From contig CBDDOO010000001.1 in the NCBI GenBank assembly GCA_965231905.1, positions 806,001 through 870,000 of the forward strand: 64,000 nt of DNA. The letters are read 5' to 3'. The notes under the pieces were generated by a model, which was not told the DNA's origin, searched no databases, and saw nothing but the letters and a program-made list of their open reading frames with translations. This document shows positions 40,279 through 49,723 of this stretch, piece after piece. Made by a program: the position numbers and the translations under genes. Origin of the DNA: G963663315 sp965231905 (GTDB lineage Bacteria > Pseudomonadota > Gammaproteobacteria > Arenicellales > Poriferihabitantaceae). The number at the start of each line of letters is the position of its first letter. The first letter of the stretch is position 1.

Positions 40279-41583
40279 ATGTTTTCAAAATCTGTGCAAC
40301 TGACCGGAATCGGGGTTTGTCTGCTTCTGGTCACTGGCTTTGCGGGGTTGTCTTATGCCCAGGATGAGGTGGACGAAGCCCTGCCTTTGGGAGACCTGCG
40401 GATTTTCTCGGAAGTATTCGGGAAAATCAAAAGCGAATATGTGGATCCGGTTGACGATTCGACTTTGCTCAAAGGCGCCATTCACGGCATGGTGAGGGAG
40501 CTGGACCCCCACTCGTCATTTCTGGAGCCGGAAGAACTCAAGGAACTCAGGATTACGACCGACGGTAAATTCGGCGGGTTGGGAATTGAGGTTACCATCG
40601 AAGATGGATTGATCAAGGTGATCAGTCCGATGGACAGCACTCCCGCGTTTCATGCGGGGATTCAGCCAGGAGATCTGATTTTGATGCTGGATGGCGCGCC
40701 GGTTCAGGGTATGAACCTGAAAGAGGCGGTAGACAAGATGCGTGGTCCGCCCGGGTCCGAGATCAGGCTGACTATTTCCCGTGAAGGCGAGCCTGATTCC
40801 ATCGAGGTGACTCTGGTCAGGGCTATCATCAAGGCGGCCAGCGTGAAAGCGCAACTTCTTCAGGCTGGTTTCGGATACGCCAGGTTATCGAGCTTCCAGA
40901 GCGGCAGCGCCCAGAGTCTGCGGACAAAGATCGCCGAACTGAAAAACAGGAATGGAGGCGCTCTTGAGGGTTTTGTGCTGGATCTGCGGAATAATTCGGG
41001 CGGCGTTCTGAACGGCGCCGTGGAAGTCAGTGACCTGTTTCTGAGCGGTGGTGAAATCGTTTCAACCAGAGGCAGGACGGAGTTATCCGCACAAAGTTAT
41101 ACCGCTCTCCCCGATGATGTGATTGATGGCGCCCCGATGGTCGTTTTGGTCAATGGTGGTTCTGCGTCGGCATCGGAAATTGTGTCCGGAGCCCTGCAGG
41201 ACCATCAGCGCGCTATCATTATGGGCACCAAAACCTTCGGCAAGGGTTCGGTGCAAACCATTATCCCGATGGATAATCGCGGGGCGCTGAAAATTACTAC
41301 TGCGCGCTATTACACACCCTTGAACCGATCAATCCAGGCCATAGGGATTACCCCGGACATTGTGACCGAGCAGACTGAATTTGCAAAAGTACAAAGCAAT
41401 CAACCCGCTGTCAGGGAATCTGATCTGGTGGATCATCTTGACAGTGAAGGCGGGAGTGATGAGGCCGCCCCGCCGATTTTGTCAAACCTTGAATTGATCG
41501 ACAATGACAATCAACTCAAGGAAGCGTTTAATTTGCTGAAAGGGATGGCCCTGATTCAAAAAAGGGCAAAGACCAGTGGATAG
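40279..41583 (+). CDS. C-terminal processing serine peptidase (CtpA, S41)
   Basis: This 434-residue periplasmic protease has a signal segment (GIGVCLLLVTGFAGLSYA). A PDZ domain covers about residues 90-180 (GKFGGLGIEVTIEDGLIKVISPMDSTPAFHAGI), and an S41 catalytic core follows. The catalytic serine is in NGGSASASEIVSGAL and the lysine in MGTKTFGKGSVQTI. It may cut the C-termini of envelope proteins. In many relatives ctpA follows gpmI and envC; neither is here. It is divergent from the rhodanese gene with a 150-bp AT-rich gap that holds both promoters. Confidence 0.93.
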   Translation: MFSKSVQLTGIGVCLLLVTGFAGLSYAQDEVDEALPLGDLRIFSEVFGKIKSEYVDPVDDSTLLKGAIHGMVRELDPHSSFLEPEELKELRITTDGKFGGLGIEVTIEDGLIKVISPMDSTPAFHAGIQPGDLILMLDGAPVQGMNLKEAVDKMRGPPGSEIRLTISREGEPDSIEVTLVRAIIKAASVKAQLLQAGFGYARLSSFQSGSAQSLRTKIAELKNRNGGALEGFVLDLRNNSGGVLNGAVEVSDLFLSGGEIVSTRGRTELSAQSYTALPDDVIDGAPMVVLVNGGSASASEIVSGALQDHQRAIIMGTKTFGKGSVQTIIPMDNRGALKITTARYYTPLNRSIQAIGITPDIVTEQTEFAKVQSNQPAVRESDLVDHLDSEGGSDEAAPPILSNLELIDNDNQLKEAFNLLKGMALIQKRAKTSG

Positions 41584-41609
41584 TCCGGTTTGAAGTCCCC
41601 TGGTTCGGG

Positions 41610-41810
41610 CTATTGCCCTGGACTGTTGCGGCTACGCCATTTTCTGAGCCAGACCTGAATCGACAGATGCCCCTTTCTCGCCCAGTGGAAATCCACTGAG
41701 AGAATCACGAGACCCAATGGTATCATCCATATTCCCAATACAGGCAGGAACCAGAACATGCCGCCTATCAGCAACAGTACACCGAGTATCTGGCGCGGCA
41801 GGGCAGGCAT
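41610..41810 (-). CDS. Small membrane protein, PGPGW-like
   Basis: From the ATG at 41810 this is a 66-residue protein with one hydrophobic hairpin (ILGVLLLIGGMFWFLPVLGIWMIPLGLVILSVDF) and a basic tail (RKGHLSIQVWLRKWRSRNS). This resembles small PGPGW/DUF454-type membrane proteins of unknown role. An in-frame ATG at 41834 would overlap dapF. No clear ribosome site is seen. It is divergent from dapF, whose start codon lies about 20 bp away. Confidence 0.6.
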   Translation of the reverse strand: MPALPRQILGVLLLIGGMFWFLPVLGIWMIPLGLVILSVDFHWARKGHLSIQVWLRKWRSRNSPGQ

Positions 41811-41832
41811 GGACCGGATTGATTCAATGAAC

Positions 41833-42669
41833 ATGAATTTCACAAAAATGCATTCAATGGGTAACGATTTCGTGATGCTGAACGGAGTTGTGGAGAATAT
41901 CAGAATTACCCGGGATATTGCCAGATTTATTGCGGATCGACATTTCGGCATTGGCTGCGACCAGATTATAGTAGCCGAAAAATCACAAACCGGGAGCCGT
42001 TTCAGGATGCGGATATTCAACAGGGATGGCAGCGAACCGGGGCAATGCGGAAATGGAGCCCGGTGTTTCGCGCAGTTTCTGCATGACCAGGATTTGACTG
42101 GCGATTCGACTATTCATATTGAAACCCGCACTACCGAAATGGCGCTTGAAATCCATGATGATGGTACGGTTACCGCCCAAATAGGGCAACCTGACTTCGC
42201 TCCCGAACAAATTCCATTATTGATGCCGGAGGCGGCTCTGCGTTATCGGGTGAGCGCTATGGCGGGCGAAATTGAATTCAGCGCCCTGTCGATGGGCAAC
42301 CCACATTGCGTGATTGCGGTGGACGACGTTGAATTTGCGGATGTCGCGGGGTTGGGGCCGTTGATGGAGTGTCACCCGGCTTTTCCCGAGAGAGTCAATG
42401 TCGGTTTTTCGCAAACTGTTTCACCCGATCAAATCAAATTGCGGGTATACGAACGGGGCGCAGGGGAAACTCTCGGATGCGGCAGCGGCGCCAGCGCGGC
42501 AGTGGTGGCCGGAATTCGCAACGGTGAACTTCAGTCCGATGTGACTGTGACGCTGCCTGGCGGGAGCGTCCAGGTTCGCTGGGAGGGAGGGCGAACCCCT
42601 GTGTTCCTCCGCGGACCGATACATCGTGTATTTGACGGCAATATCAGGATACCGGAGAAAACCCGATAG
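41833..42669 (+). CDS. dapF: Diaminopimelate epimerase
   Basis: DapF converts LL- to meso-diaminopimelate for lysine and peptidoglycan. From MNFTKMHSMGNDFVML it has 278 residues. The two catalytic cysteines are C72 in PGQCGNGARC and the one near 216 in TLGCGSGASAA. The opening motif is usually MHGLGNDF; here it is MHSMGNDF, a mild change. A second ATG six bases earlier (41827) is equally possible. It starts the conserved dapF-DUF484-xerC set. Confidence 0.94.
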   Translation: MNFTKMHSMGNDFVMLNGVVENIRITRDIARFIADRHFGIGCDQIIVAEKSQTGSRFRMRIFNRDGSEPGQCGNGARCFAQFLHDQDLTGDSTIHIETRTTEMALEIHDDGTVTAQIGQPDFAPEQIPLLMPEAALRYRVSAMAGEIEFSALSMGNPHCVIAVDDVEFADVAGLGPLMECHPAFPERVNVGFSQTVSPDQIKLRVYERGAGETLGCGSGASAAVVAGIRNGELQSDVTVTLPGGSVQVRWEGGRTPVFLRGPIHRVFDGNIRIPEKTR

Positions 42670-42723
42670 TTCCGCTCTTTTCGGAAAAATCGGGAATGAT
42701 CGTTTATAATTCGGCGCAGGAAA

Positions 42724-43389
42724 ATGATCACTTGTTTGACAGATATGCCGAAACTTGCGGAAATAATAGACTATTTGCGGGCAAATCCCGATTTTTTCGA
42801 ACAGCATGAAGATTTGCTGGTTGAATTGGGGCTGGGTGACGTGGGTGGCAGCGCCCTCTTTTATGAAAGACAGTTGCAAGTGCTGAAGGACAGACTGACC
42901 CATCATCAGGCTAAAATTGAATTCATTGTCGATAGTGTCAGAAGCAACCAGAAACTCGAATCCGACTTTCTTCAGGTCGCGGTCGGTCTGCTTGCGCACA
43001 AGGATAGCGGTGACAGTCCCGTACAAACGGTAAACAGATTGATGAAGCGACAGTTCAACGTCGGGGAATCTGTGATCATTTTGAAATCCGACAAATCCGA
43101 CGCAGCCGGTCCGGGCCAGCTTTGCCATGACCCGGTGTGCCAGCGAGTGGCGCATAAAGGATCGGTTTGTGAGGATCGTCTTTCGAGCGCCTTGCGCGAA
43201 TCGATTTTTGGACATGGAGCCCGGTCTGTCCAGTCCTGCGCTTTTATTCCGTTGTTGTTCGAGGAGGAGTTGCTCGGCGTAATGGCGCTGGGGGCGCATT
43301 CCCGGACACGGTTTCGGCCGGATGTCGGGATGATGTTCCTGGATCGGCTCGGCCTGCTGATCGGCGGTTATCTCCACGGTCGACTTTAG
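42724..43389 (+). CDS. DUF484 family protein
   Basis: This 221-residue protein has the N-terminal helix set (IIDYLRANPDFFEQHEDLLVELGL) and a GAF-like C-terminal domain with QSCAFIPLLFEEELLGVMALGAHSRTRF. The family sits between dapF and xerC in gammaproteobacteria and has no settled function. The ATG at 42745 (MPKLAEIIDYL) may be the true start, since typical members begin near there. It lies 4 bp before xerC. Confidence 0.9.
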   Translation: MITCLTDMPKLAEIIDYLRANPDFFEQHEDLLVELGLGDVGGSALFYERQLQVLKDRLTHHQAKIEFIVDSVRSNQKLESDFLQVAVGLLAHKDSGDSPVQTVNRLMKRQFNVGESVIILKSDKSDAAGPGQLCHDPVCQRVAHKGSVCEDRLSSALRESIFGHGARSVQSCAFIPLLFEEELLGVMALGAHSRTRFRPDVGMMFLDRLGLLIGGYLHGRL

Positions 43390-43393
43390 CCGC

Positions 43394-44296
43394 ATGACTC
43401 CATTACAGGGTAAAATAGATCAATTTCTGGAACGCCAGAAGCGGGAACGAAGGCTGTCTTCCAATTCCCGGGAGGCGTACCGCAGGGATTTACAGAAACT
43501 GCACGACTATGCCTGCCAAAAAGCAGTGTCCGACTGGGACAGGCTGACGGTTCGGGATGTCCGGTTTTTCCTGGCCGGACTGCATCAAAAGGGTTTGTCC
43601 GGCAGGAGTATCCAGCGTCTGTCGTCGGCTTGCCGCGTCTTTTATCAATACCTCCTGAAAAACGGATTCGCGACGATCAATCCCTTCATCGGCGCCAGAG
43701 TACCCCGATCCCCGAGACGATTGCCGGCAACACTGAGCGTGGATGAACTGAGCGGGTTGCTGGATCACCATGACGACTCCATTCTTTGCGTTCGGGATCA
43801 CGCGATGCTGGAGCTTTTTTATTCTACCGGGCTGAGGCTGTCGGAGTTGGCCTCGCTTGACGCTGATTCAATTGATTTTGATCAGAACCAGATTCTGGTT
43901 ACCGGCAAGGGCAACAAACAGCGCATTGTTCTGGTGGGAGGAAAGGCGGCGGTAGCCCTTGCAGACTGGCTTGGGCGGCGGCATCAACTCGCAGACGAAA
44001 CCGAGCGGGCCCTGTTCGTCAATGCAAGGGGCAGGCGGCTGGGTGTCCGCGGTATCCAGTACCGGCTTAACCGATGGGCAAAAATCAAGGGATTGGGAAG
44101 ACGCCTGCACCCCCACATGCTGAGACATTCCTTTGCCAGTCACATGCTCGAATCCAGTGGTGATCTCAGAGCGGTTCAGGAGATGATGGGGCATGCCGAC
44201 ATCGCCACGACCCAGGTCTATACGCATCTGGATTTTCAGCATCTTGCCCGTGTTTATGACAGGGCGCATCCCAGGGCCAGAAAAACCGATAAATGA
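43394..44296 (+). CDS. xerC: Tyrosine recombinase XerC
   Basis: XerC, with XerD, resolves chromosome dimers at dif. It has 300 residues, the normal size. The catalytic residues are R in FYSTGLRLSELASL, K in VTGKGNKQRIVLV, HxxR in HPHMLRHSFASHML, H in MGHADIATTQ and Y in VYTHLDFQ. No break is visible. It follows DUF484 by 4 bp, so the operon is translationally close. Confidence 0.94.
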   Translation: MTPLQGKIDQFLERQKRERRLSSNSREAYRRDLQKLHDYACQKAVSDWDRLTVRDVRFFLAGLHQKGLSGRSIQRLSSACRVFYQYLLKNGFATINPFIGARVPRSPRRLPATLSVDELSGLLDHHDDSILCVRDHAMLELFYSTGLRLSELASLDADSIDFDQNQILVTGKGNKQRIVLVGGKAAVALADWLGRRHQLADETERALFVNARGRRLGVRGIQYRLNRWAKIKGLGRRLHPHMLRHSFASHMLESSGDLRAVQEMMGHADIATTQVYTHLDFQHLARVYDRAHPRARKTDK

Positions 44297-44406
44297 GCAG
44301 GTCCGGGTTCGTCGACGCCCGGATTTGTAATTGATATCTGATGTCATCAGGGATATAGTTCGCATCCGGTTTTTTCCAGATTTTCATCTTTTTAACGGAG
44401 TCTTTC

Positions 44407-46407
44407 ATGATTAGCTACGCACCTGTAATTCTGGGTATTATCGGCCTGCTTGCGGCGCTTGTCGTATACAGAATGATTTTGAGGTATCCGGCGGGAGAGG
44501 GAAAGGTGGCTGAAATTGGCAACCAGATCCACCGTGGCGCAATGGTGTTCATGCACCGTGAGTATACTTATTTATTGATTTTTGTGGTCGTCGTCGGACT
44601 GTTGATTCTTATATCCGATCTTGGCGCCAAAACCACGGTGGCCTTTCTTCTCGGAGCCGTGTGTTCGGGTGTCGCGGGCTATATCGGTATGTATGCCGCG
44701 ACTCACGCAAATACCAGAACCACCTCGGCGGCCGCGAGGGAAGGAGCGCAGAGCGCGTTGGCTGTCGCATTTTTCGGTGGTTCGGTGATGGGATTATGTG
44801 TCGCCTCGATGGGATTGCTCGGTATCGGCATATTGTATCTGTTGTTCGGCGGCGACCCGGAAACGGCGCACGTCATTCATGGATTTGGCATGGGCGCTTC
44901 CTCTGTCGCCCTTTTTTCCAGGGTGGGGGGTGGCATATTCACCAAAAGCGCCGATGTGGGCGCAGACCTGGTCGGCAAGATCGAGGCCGGAATTCCCGAA
45001 GACGACCCGCGTAATCCCGGCGTCATCGCAGACAACGTAGGCGACAATGTGGGGGATGTGGCTGGCATGGGTTCGGATATTTTCGAATCCTATTGCGGTT
45101 CGATTATCGCGACCATCGCGATCGCGTCAACACTGCCGGTCGCGATGCTGAACCTGCTAGGAGATCGGCAAACCCTGATGTTCCTGCCGCTTGCGCTGGC
45201 GTCCGCCGGGCTGCTTTGCTCGATTCTGGGGATCATCATCGTCAAGTTGAACTCGGCCAGGTCTCCGGAACTTGCGCTTCGGACCGGCACCATCGGCGCC
45301 ACCATCGTCTTTATGGCTGCGGCCTGGGCTGTGGTGAATTTTCTGGATGTGTCCATGAACGTATGGGGGGCGGTTGTAGTTGGCGCGGCGGGGGGGATTG
45401 GTATCGGTCTGATCACCGAGTACTACACCGGGGGCAGCCCGGTCCGCAGGATTGCCAAAAGCGGTGAGACCGGCCCGGCGACGGTAATGATCAGTGGTCT
45501 GTCTGTGGGTATGGAGTCCGTTGTGGTACCGTTGTTGATCATCAGCGCCATCATTCTCATATCCAGCAGCCTGACCGGACTGTATGGGGTTGGTATCGCC
45601 GCGGTCGGTATGCTGGCTACAGTAGGAATCACCATGGCCATTGATGCTTATGGTCCGGTTGCCGACAATGCGGGAGGGATCGCGGAGATGTCCGGTCTGG
45701 GTGAAGAAGTCCGTGAAATTACGGATTCTCTCGATGAACTGGGAAATACGACTGCCGCGATTGGCAAGGGTTTTGCCATTGGCGCGGCCGCGTTGGCGGC
45801 GCTTGCCATTATTTCCGCCTTTATCGAAACCATATCCCTGCTCAAGCCTGAATTCTCATTGGAGCTCAGTGATCCGAAGGTCCTGTCTGGCATGTTCCTG
45901 GGCGGGATTTTCCCTTTTCTGGTTTCCAGTATCACCATGAACGCGGTCGGCGCGGCCGCGTTTGATATGATCCATGAGATTCGCCGCCAGTTCCGGGAGA
46001 TTCCCGGTTTGATGGAAGGAACCGCGAAGCCGGATTCAGACCGATGCGTCGATATTGCCACCCGTGCAGCGCTCAAGCGAATGATTCTGCCCGGCGTGAT
46101 TGCGGTCGCCGCGCCGCCGCTGGTCGGTTTTGGCCTGGGCGCCACCGCGCTCGGCGGTATGCTGGGCGGAGCCTTGCTCGGTTGCGTGTTGATGGCGCTG
46201 ACCATGGCGAATGCCGGCGGGGCCTGGGACAATGCGAAAAAATATGTCGAGAAAGGCAATCTGGGCGGCAAGGGCTCGGATGTTCACGCCGCCACTGTTG
46301 TGGGTGATACCGTGGGTGACCCCTTCAAGGATACATCGGGGCCTTCGATGAACATCCTGATCAATGTGATGGCGATCGTCAGTCTGGTGATTGCTCCGTT
46401 GCTGTAG
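44407..46407 (+). CDS. hppA: K+-dependent-type membrane pyrophosphatase
   Basis: This 666-residue protein has about 16 membrane helices and couples pyrophosphate hydrolysis to H+ or Na+ export. The substrate site is in GGGIFTKSADVGADLVGKIEAGIPEDDPRNPGVIADNVGDNVGDVAG. The family switch reads GNTTAAIGKG: an alanine where K+-independent enzymes have lysine. This places it with K+-dependent enzymes, which include Na+ pumps. Which ion is pumped cannot be decided from sequence. A CGGAG ribosome site precedes the ATG. The end overlaps the convergent GMC oxidoreductase gene by 29 bp. Confidence 0.94.
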   Translation: MISYAPVILGIIGLLAALVVYRMILRYPAGEGKVAEIGNQIHRGAMVFMHREYTYLLIFVVVVGLLILISDLGAKTTVAFLLGAVCSGVAGYIGMYAATHANTRTTSAAAREGAQSALAVAFFGGSVMGLCVASMGLLGIGILYLLFGGDPETAHVIHGFGMGASSVALFSRVGGGIFTKSADVGADLVGKIEAGIPEDDPRNPGVIADNVGDNVGDVAGMGSDIFESYCGSIIATIAIASTLPVAMLNLLGDRQTLMFLPLALASAGLLCSILGIIIVKLNSARSPELALRTGTIGATIVFMAAAWAVVNFLDVSMNVWGAVVVGAAGGIGIGLITEYYTGGSPVRRIAKSGETGPATVMISGLSVGMESVVVPLLIISAIILISSSLTGLYGVGIAAVGMLATVGITMAIDAYGPVADNAGGIAEMSGLGEEVREITDSLDELGNTTAAIGKGFAIGAAALAALAIISAFIETISLLKPEFSLELSDPKVLSGMFLGGIFPFLVSSITMNAVGAAAFDMIHEIRRQFREIPGLMEGTAKPDSDRCVDIATRAALKRMILPGVIAVAAPPLVGFGLGATALGGMLGGALLGCVLMALTMANAGGAWDNAKKYVEKGNLGGKGSDVHAATVVGDTVGDPFKDTSGPSMNILINVMAIVSLVIAPLL

Positions 46408-48058
46408 TGGCGCATGGTTTGTGATTGAAAGCGAAATCGGCCTGCAGCGGGGGCATCGGCTTACGACCGAGAATCCGGTCTGATACCTTTAACGCCATCA
46501 TCTGGACGGGTGCGTTCAGGTTCCCGCTGACTATGTCCGGCATCGCCGAGGCATCGACCACGCGCAGCCCGTCCAGCCCGTGTACTTTCATCTCCTGGTC
46601 CACCACCGCCATTTCATCCACTCCCATCCGGCAACTGCAACACGGATGATAATCCGTGTCCGCGGTCTGGCGTATGAATTGTTCAATCCCGGCATCGGAT
46701 ACGACCCCGGATCCGGGGTCTATTTCCTCACCCCTGAATTCATCGAACGCGGGTTGTGCGATCAGTTCCCGTATTCTTTTCACCGCCTCGATCAGTTCCC
46801 GGACATCGAATGGATCGATAAGATAGTTAAAGAATGCGCCAGGGCGGCGTTGTGGGTCGGCTGATAACAATCGCACCTCGCCCCGGCTCCTGGGCCGCAG
46901 CTGATCCAGCTGTGTAGTAAACCCGTTGAACAGCGTAATTCCGGTTCCCTCATACACGGTATGGACCGGTGCAAAATGATATTGCAGGTTCGGGTATTCG
47001 ACTTCACTGTATCCCCGTATATGTCCGCCCGCTTCCCAGATATTGGAAGCCGCGAAGCCTTTACGGGTCAATAGCCACTGGCAACCGATCAGCAGTTTTC
47101 TGAATGGTTTGTCCACCTTGTCATAAGTAACCGGTTTTTTTGAGCGGTAAATCACACTGACGCACAAGTGGTCCTGCAAATTCCGGCCCACTCCGGGCAA
47201 ATGGTGAATCGGTTCGATACCCATATCAATCAGGGGTCGACGCGGCCCGATTCCGGAAAGCATCAATACCTGGGGTGACTTTATGGCGCCGGCGGACACG
47301 ATGACTTCCCTGGCTGCATGGGCGGTCAGGATTTTTCCGCGCAGTTCGAAAATGACACCGGTGGCCCGCCCGTTTTCAACAATTACACGATGAACCAGCG
47401 CCCGTGTTTCCAGGTGCAGATTGGGTCTGGAAAGGGCCGGTTTCAAATGGGCCGTTGCCGCGCTGGATCGGCGGCCATTCCTGATTGTACTGTCGAGACG
47501 GGCGAGACCTTCCGGGTTGTAGCCATTCGGGTCGTCGGTATTGCCCTGGCCGGACTGGGCGCCGGCTTCAATGAATGCATCGAACAGCGGATTTTCCAGT
47601 TTGCCTTTGGTAACCCCGAGACGTCCATCGGCGCCTCGCCAGTCGTTGGCTCCGCGGTCGGAGGATTCGCATTTCCTGAAGTAGGGGAGACACTGATCGA
47701 AAGTCCAGTCCGGCAGATTATGGTTTTTTGCCCAGTAATCATAATCGCGCGGGTGGCCGCGCATATAGACCATCGAGTTGATTGATGATGACCCGCCGAG
47801 TACCCTGCCTCTTGGCAGGGTGATTTTCCTGTTTCGCAGATCCGGTTCGGGTTCGCTGTCGTAATTCCAGTTGATAGCGGGGTCCTTGTAGACACTGTAA
47901 ACTCCGGCCGGGATGTGAATCAGCAATTTCCTGTCCATCGGTCCCGCTTCGAGTATCAGAACCTGGTTGCTGGTATCCTGACTCAGTTCATTGGCCAGCA
48001 CGCAACCGGCGGAACCGGCGCCAAGAATAATGTAATCAAATTCCTGATCGTCTTTCAT
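46379..48058 (-). CDS. GMC-family flavin oxidoreductase (choline dehydrogenase-like)
   Basis: This 559-residue FAD enzyme has the dinucleotide motif YIILGAGSAGCVLANEL at residues 9-25. The GMC signatures are PRGRVLGGSSSINSMVYMRG and GAIKSPQVLMLSGIGP. The catalytic histidine is likely in TDYHPCCSCRMG, and the N/H near the end in GNLNAPVQMMALKVSDRIL. The family includes choline, alcohol and glucoside dehydrogenases; there is no betaine aldehyde dehydrogenase or betI next to it, so choline as substrate is unproven. It lies 7 bp after the HisN-like gene on the same strand. Confidence 0.88.
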   Translation of the reverse strand: MKDDQEFDYIILGAGSAGCVLANELSQDTSNQVLILEAGPMDRKLLIHIPAGVYSVYKDPAINWNYDSEPEPDLRNRKITLPRGRVLGGSSSINSMVYMRGHPRDYDYWAKNHNLPDWTFDQCLPYFRKCESSDRGANDWRGADGRLGVTKGKLENPLFDAFIEAGAQSGQGNTDDPNGYNPEGLARLDSTIRNGRRSSAATAHLKPALSRPNLHLETRALVHRVIVENGRATGVIFELRGKILTAHAAREVIVSAGAIKSPQVLMLSGIGPRRPLIDMGIEPIHHLPGVGRNLQDHLCVSVIYRSKKPVTYDKVDKPFRKLLIGCQWLLTRKGFAASNIWEAGGHIRGYSEVEYPNLQYHFAPVHTVYEGTGITLFNGFTTQLDQLRPRSRGEVRLLSADPQRRPGAFFNYLIDPFDVRELIEAVKRIRELIAQPAFDEFRGEEIDPGSGVVSDAGIEQFIRQTADTDYHPCCSCRMGVDEMAVVDQEMKVHGLDGLRVVDASAMPDIVSGNLNAPVQMMALKVSDRILGRKPMPPLQADFAFNHKPCATTATEQSPD

Positions 48059-48065
48059 CTCCTGT

Positions 48066-48863
48066 TCATCCCGGCGGGTTCAACCTCTCCAGAGCCGCGT
48101 TATGCAAATCGATATTGGCGGAAGCCAGAACATCTCCATCGGAATTCAGGGTCAGTGCGTTGCCCTGCCAGTCACTGATGACGCCGCCAGCGCCTGTAAT
48201 AACCGGGACAAGCGCGAAGAAGTCATAAGGTTTCAGGTCTGCTTCACACATCAGGTCGTTGAATCCGGAAGCGACCAGACCATATCCGTAACAGTCTCCG
48301 CCAAACACCCGGAATTTACAAGCCCCGGTCAGGCGGGAGGCTTGTATTGCCGCCCGGTCATCGAACATATCCGGGGTCGTGGTATAAACCGAGGCGTCTT
48401 CCAGTTTCCGCGTAGTCCGGGTACGGCAGGCTTTACCGTTATGTGTCGTGGGTTGCCCGCGAATGCCGACCCATCTTTCGTCCAGTATACAATGGTCGAT
48501 AATGCCAATTACCGGAGTCCCCTGATCAAGTAATGAGATGAGCGTACCAAAAGTCGGCATGCCGGTAGCGAAACACCGGGTGCCGTCAATGGGGTCAATT
48601 ACCCACTGCCAGTCAGTATGACTGTGACGGGTTCCGGTTTCTTCGCCAAAAAAACCGTGATCGGGGTGACGTTGCAGAATAATATCCCGAATGACCTGTT
48701 CTGTCCGCTCGTCTGCGATGGTGACGGGACTGTGGTCTTTTTTGTTTCGCACGGACATGTCGGTGCGAAACCATGCCCGGGTAATTTTCCTTGCCTGGTC
48801 AGCCGCCAGATGGGCGGTATCGAGAAATGGCTGTAACGGGTTGTCGGGGGGCCGGATCATCAA
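48066..48863 (-). CDS. Inositol monophosphatase-family phosphatase (HisN-like)
   Basis: This 265-residue protein is of the Mg-dependent IMPase fold. Metal motifs are GFFGEETGT, WVIDPIDGTRCFATGMPTFGTLISLLDQG and the late aspartate in LKPYDFFALVPVITGAGG. The sequence with RCFATGMPTFGTLI is closest to the histidinol-phosphatase HisN branch, so it may complete histidine synthesis in place of HisB. Other his genes are not adjacent, so the substrate is uncertain. The N-terminus could also start one codon later. Confidence 0.82.
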   Translation of the reverse strand: MMIRPPDNPLQPFLDTAHLAADQARKITRAWFRTDMSVRNKKDHSPVTIADERTEQVIRDIILQRHPDHGFFGEETGTRHSHTDWQWVIDPIDGTRCFATGMPTFGTLISLLDQGTPVIGIIDHCILDERWVGIRGQPTTHNGKACRTRTTRKLEDASVYTTTPDMFDDRAAIQASRLTGACKFRVFGGDCYGYGLVASGFNDLMCEADLKPYDFFALVPVITGAGGVISDWQGNALTLNSDGDVLASANIDLHNAALERLNPPG

Positions 48864-48970
48864 TTAATCTGCGCTGATTCAACATAAAAAGAGGATTTTA
48901 ACCCATAAATTACGGTAGAATCCGTTGCCAATTTTTGCTGTCAACCCTTTTCGAGGAGAATCTTAAGATC

Positions 48971-49723
48971 ATGAAAATACTGGTTCCGGTGAAACGCGTG
49001 ATTGATGCCAACATCCGGGTCAGGGTGAAGTCTGACAACACGGGCGTTGAAACCGCCAACGTCAAAATGGCGATGAATCCATTTTGTGAAATCGCGGTGG
49101 AAGAAGCGCTGCGGTTAAAAGAAGCGGGCCATGCCGAAGAGGTCATCCTGGTTTCCGCCGGACCTGAAAAGTGTCAGGAAACCATACGCGCAGGTCTGGC
49201 CATGGGAGCTGACCGCGGTATTTACATCGCTGCGCAAGCCAATCTGGAACCATTGGCGATCGCGAAGATGATAAAAGCGGTGGCGATGAGAGAATCCACC
49301 GACCTGATTATTCTTGGCAAGCAATCCATCGACGACGACAACAACCAGACCGGACAGATGGTCGCGGCGCTGATGCAGCGTCCACTCGGAAGCTATATCT
49401 CGAGAATCGAAAAAAACCGGGAAGGGTTTGCGATCACCCGGGAAATAGACACAGGGCTGGAAATACTGCAGATCACTTCACCCGCCGTGGTCACTACCGA
49501 TCTGCGTTTGAATGAGCCAAGATACGCCTCCCTGCCGAACATCATGAAGGCCCGCAAAAAACCGATTGACGCCCTCACTCCTGAAGAACTGGGTGTCGAT
49601 ACACAATGCCGGGTCGTCGTTCTCGAGGTCAATGAACCTCCTGCCCGTCCAGCCGGAGCGCTGGTGGCCGATGCGGCCGAGTTGGTGGATAAACTGAGAA
49701 ATGAAGCGAAGGTGATCAAATGA
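48971..49723 (+). CDS. etfB: Electron transfer flavoprotein subunit beta
   Basis: EtfB, with EtfA, passes electrons from acyl-CoA and other dehydrogenases to the ETF-ubiquinone oxidoreductase. From MKILVPVKRVIDANIRVRV it has 250 residues. The AMP-binding region is in LIILGKQSIDDDNNQTGQMVAALM, and the recognition loop is near NEPRYASLPNIMKARKKPIDALT. The frame opens to 48935 but the ATG at 48971 is standard. It overlaps etfA by 4 bp (ATGA). Confidence 0.95.
   Translation: MKILVPVKRVIDANIRVRVKSDNTGVETANVKMAMNPFCEIAVEEALRLKEAGHAEEVILVSAGPEKCQETIRAGLAMGADRGIYIAAQANLEPLAIAKMIKAVAMRESTDLIILGKQSIDDDNNQTGQMVAALMQRPLGSYISRIEKNREGFAITREIDTGLEILQITSPAVVTTDLRLNEPRYASLPNIMKARKKPIDALTPEELGVDTQCRVVVLEVNEPPARPAGALVADAAELVDKLRNEAKVIK

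Noticed and set aside
42421..43395. 324-codon frame on the minus strand
   Set aside because: It is antisense to the end of dapF and to DUF484, both well supported by motifs and gene order.
46379..48058. Choline dehydrogenase betA
   Set aside because: GMC family membership is clear, but betB, betI and transport genes are absent, so the gene symbol is not supported.
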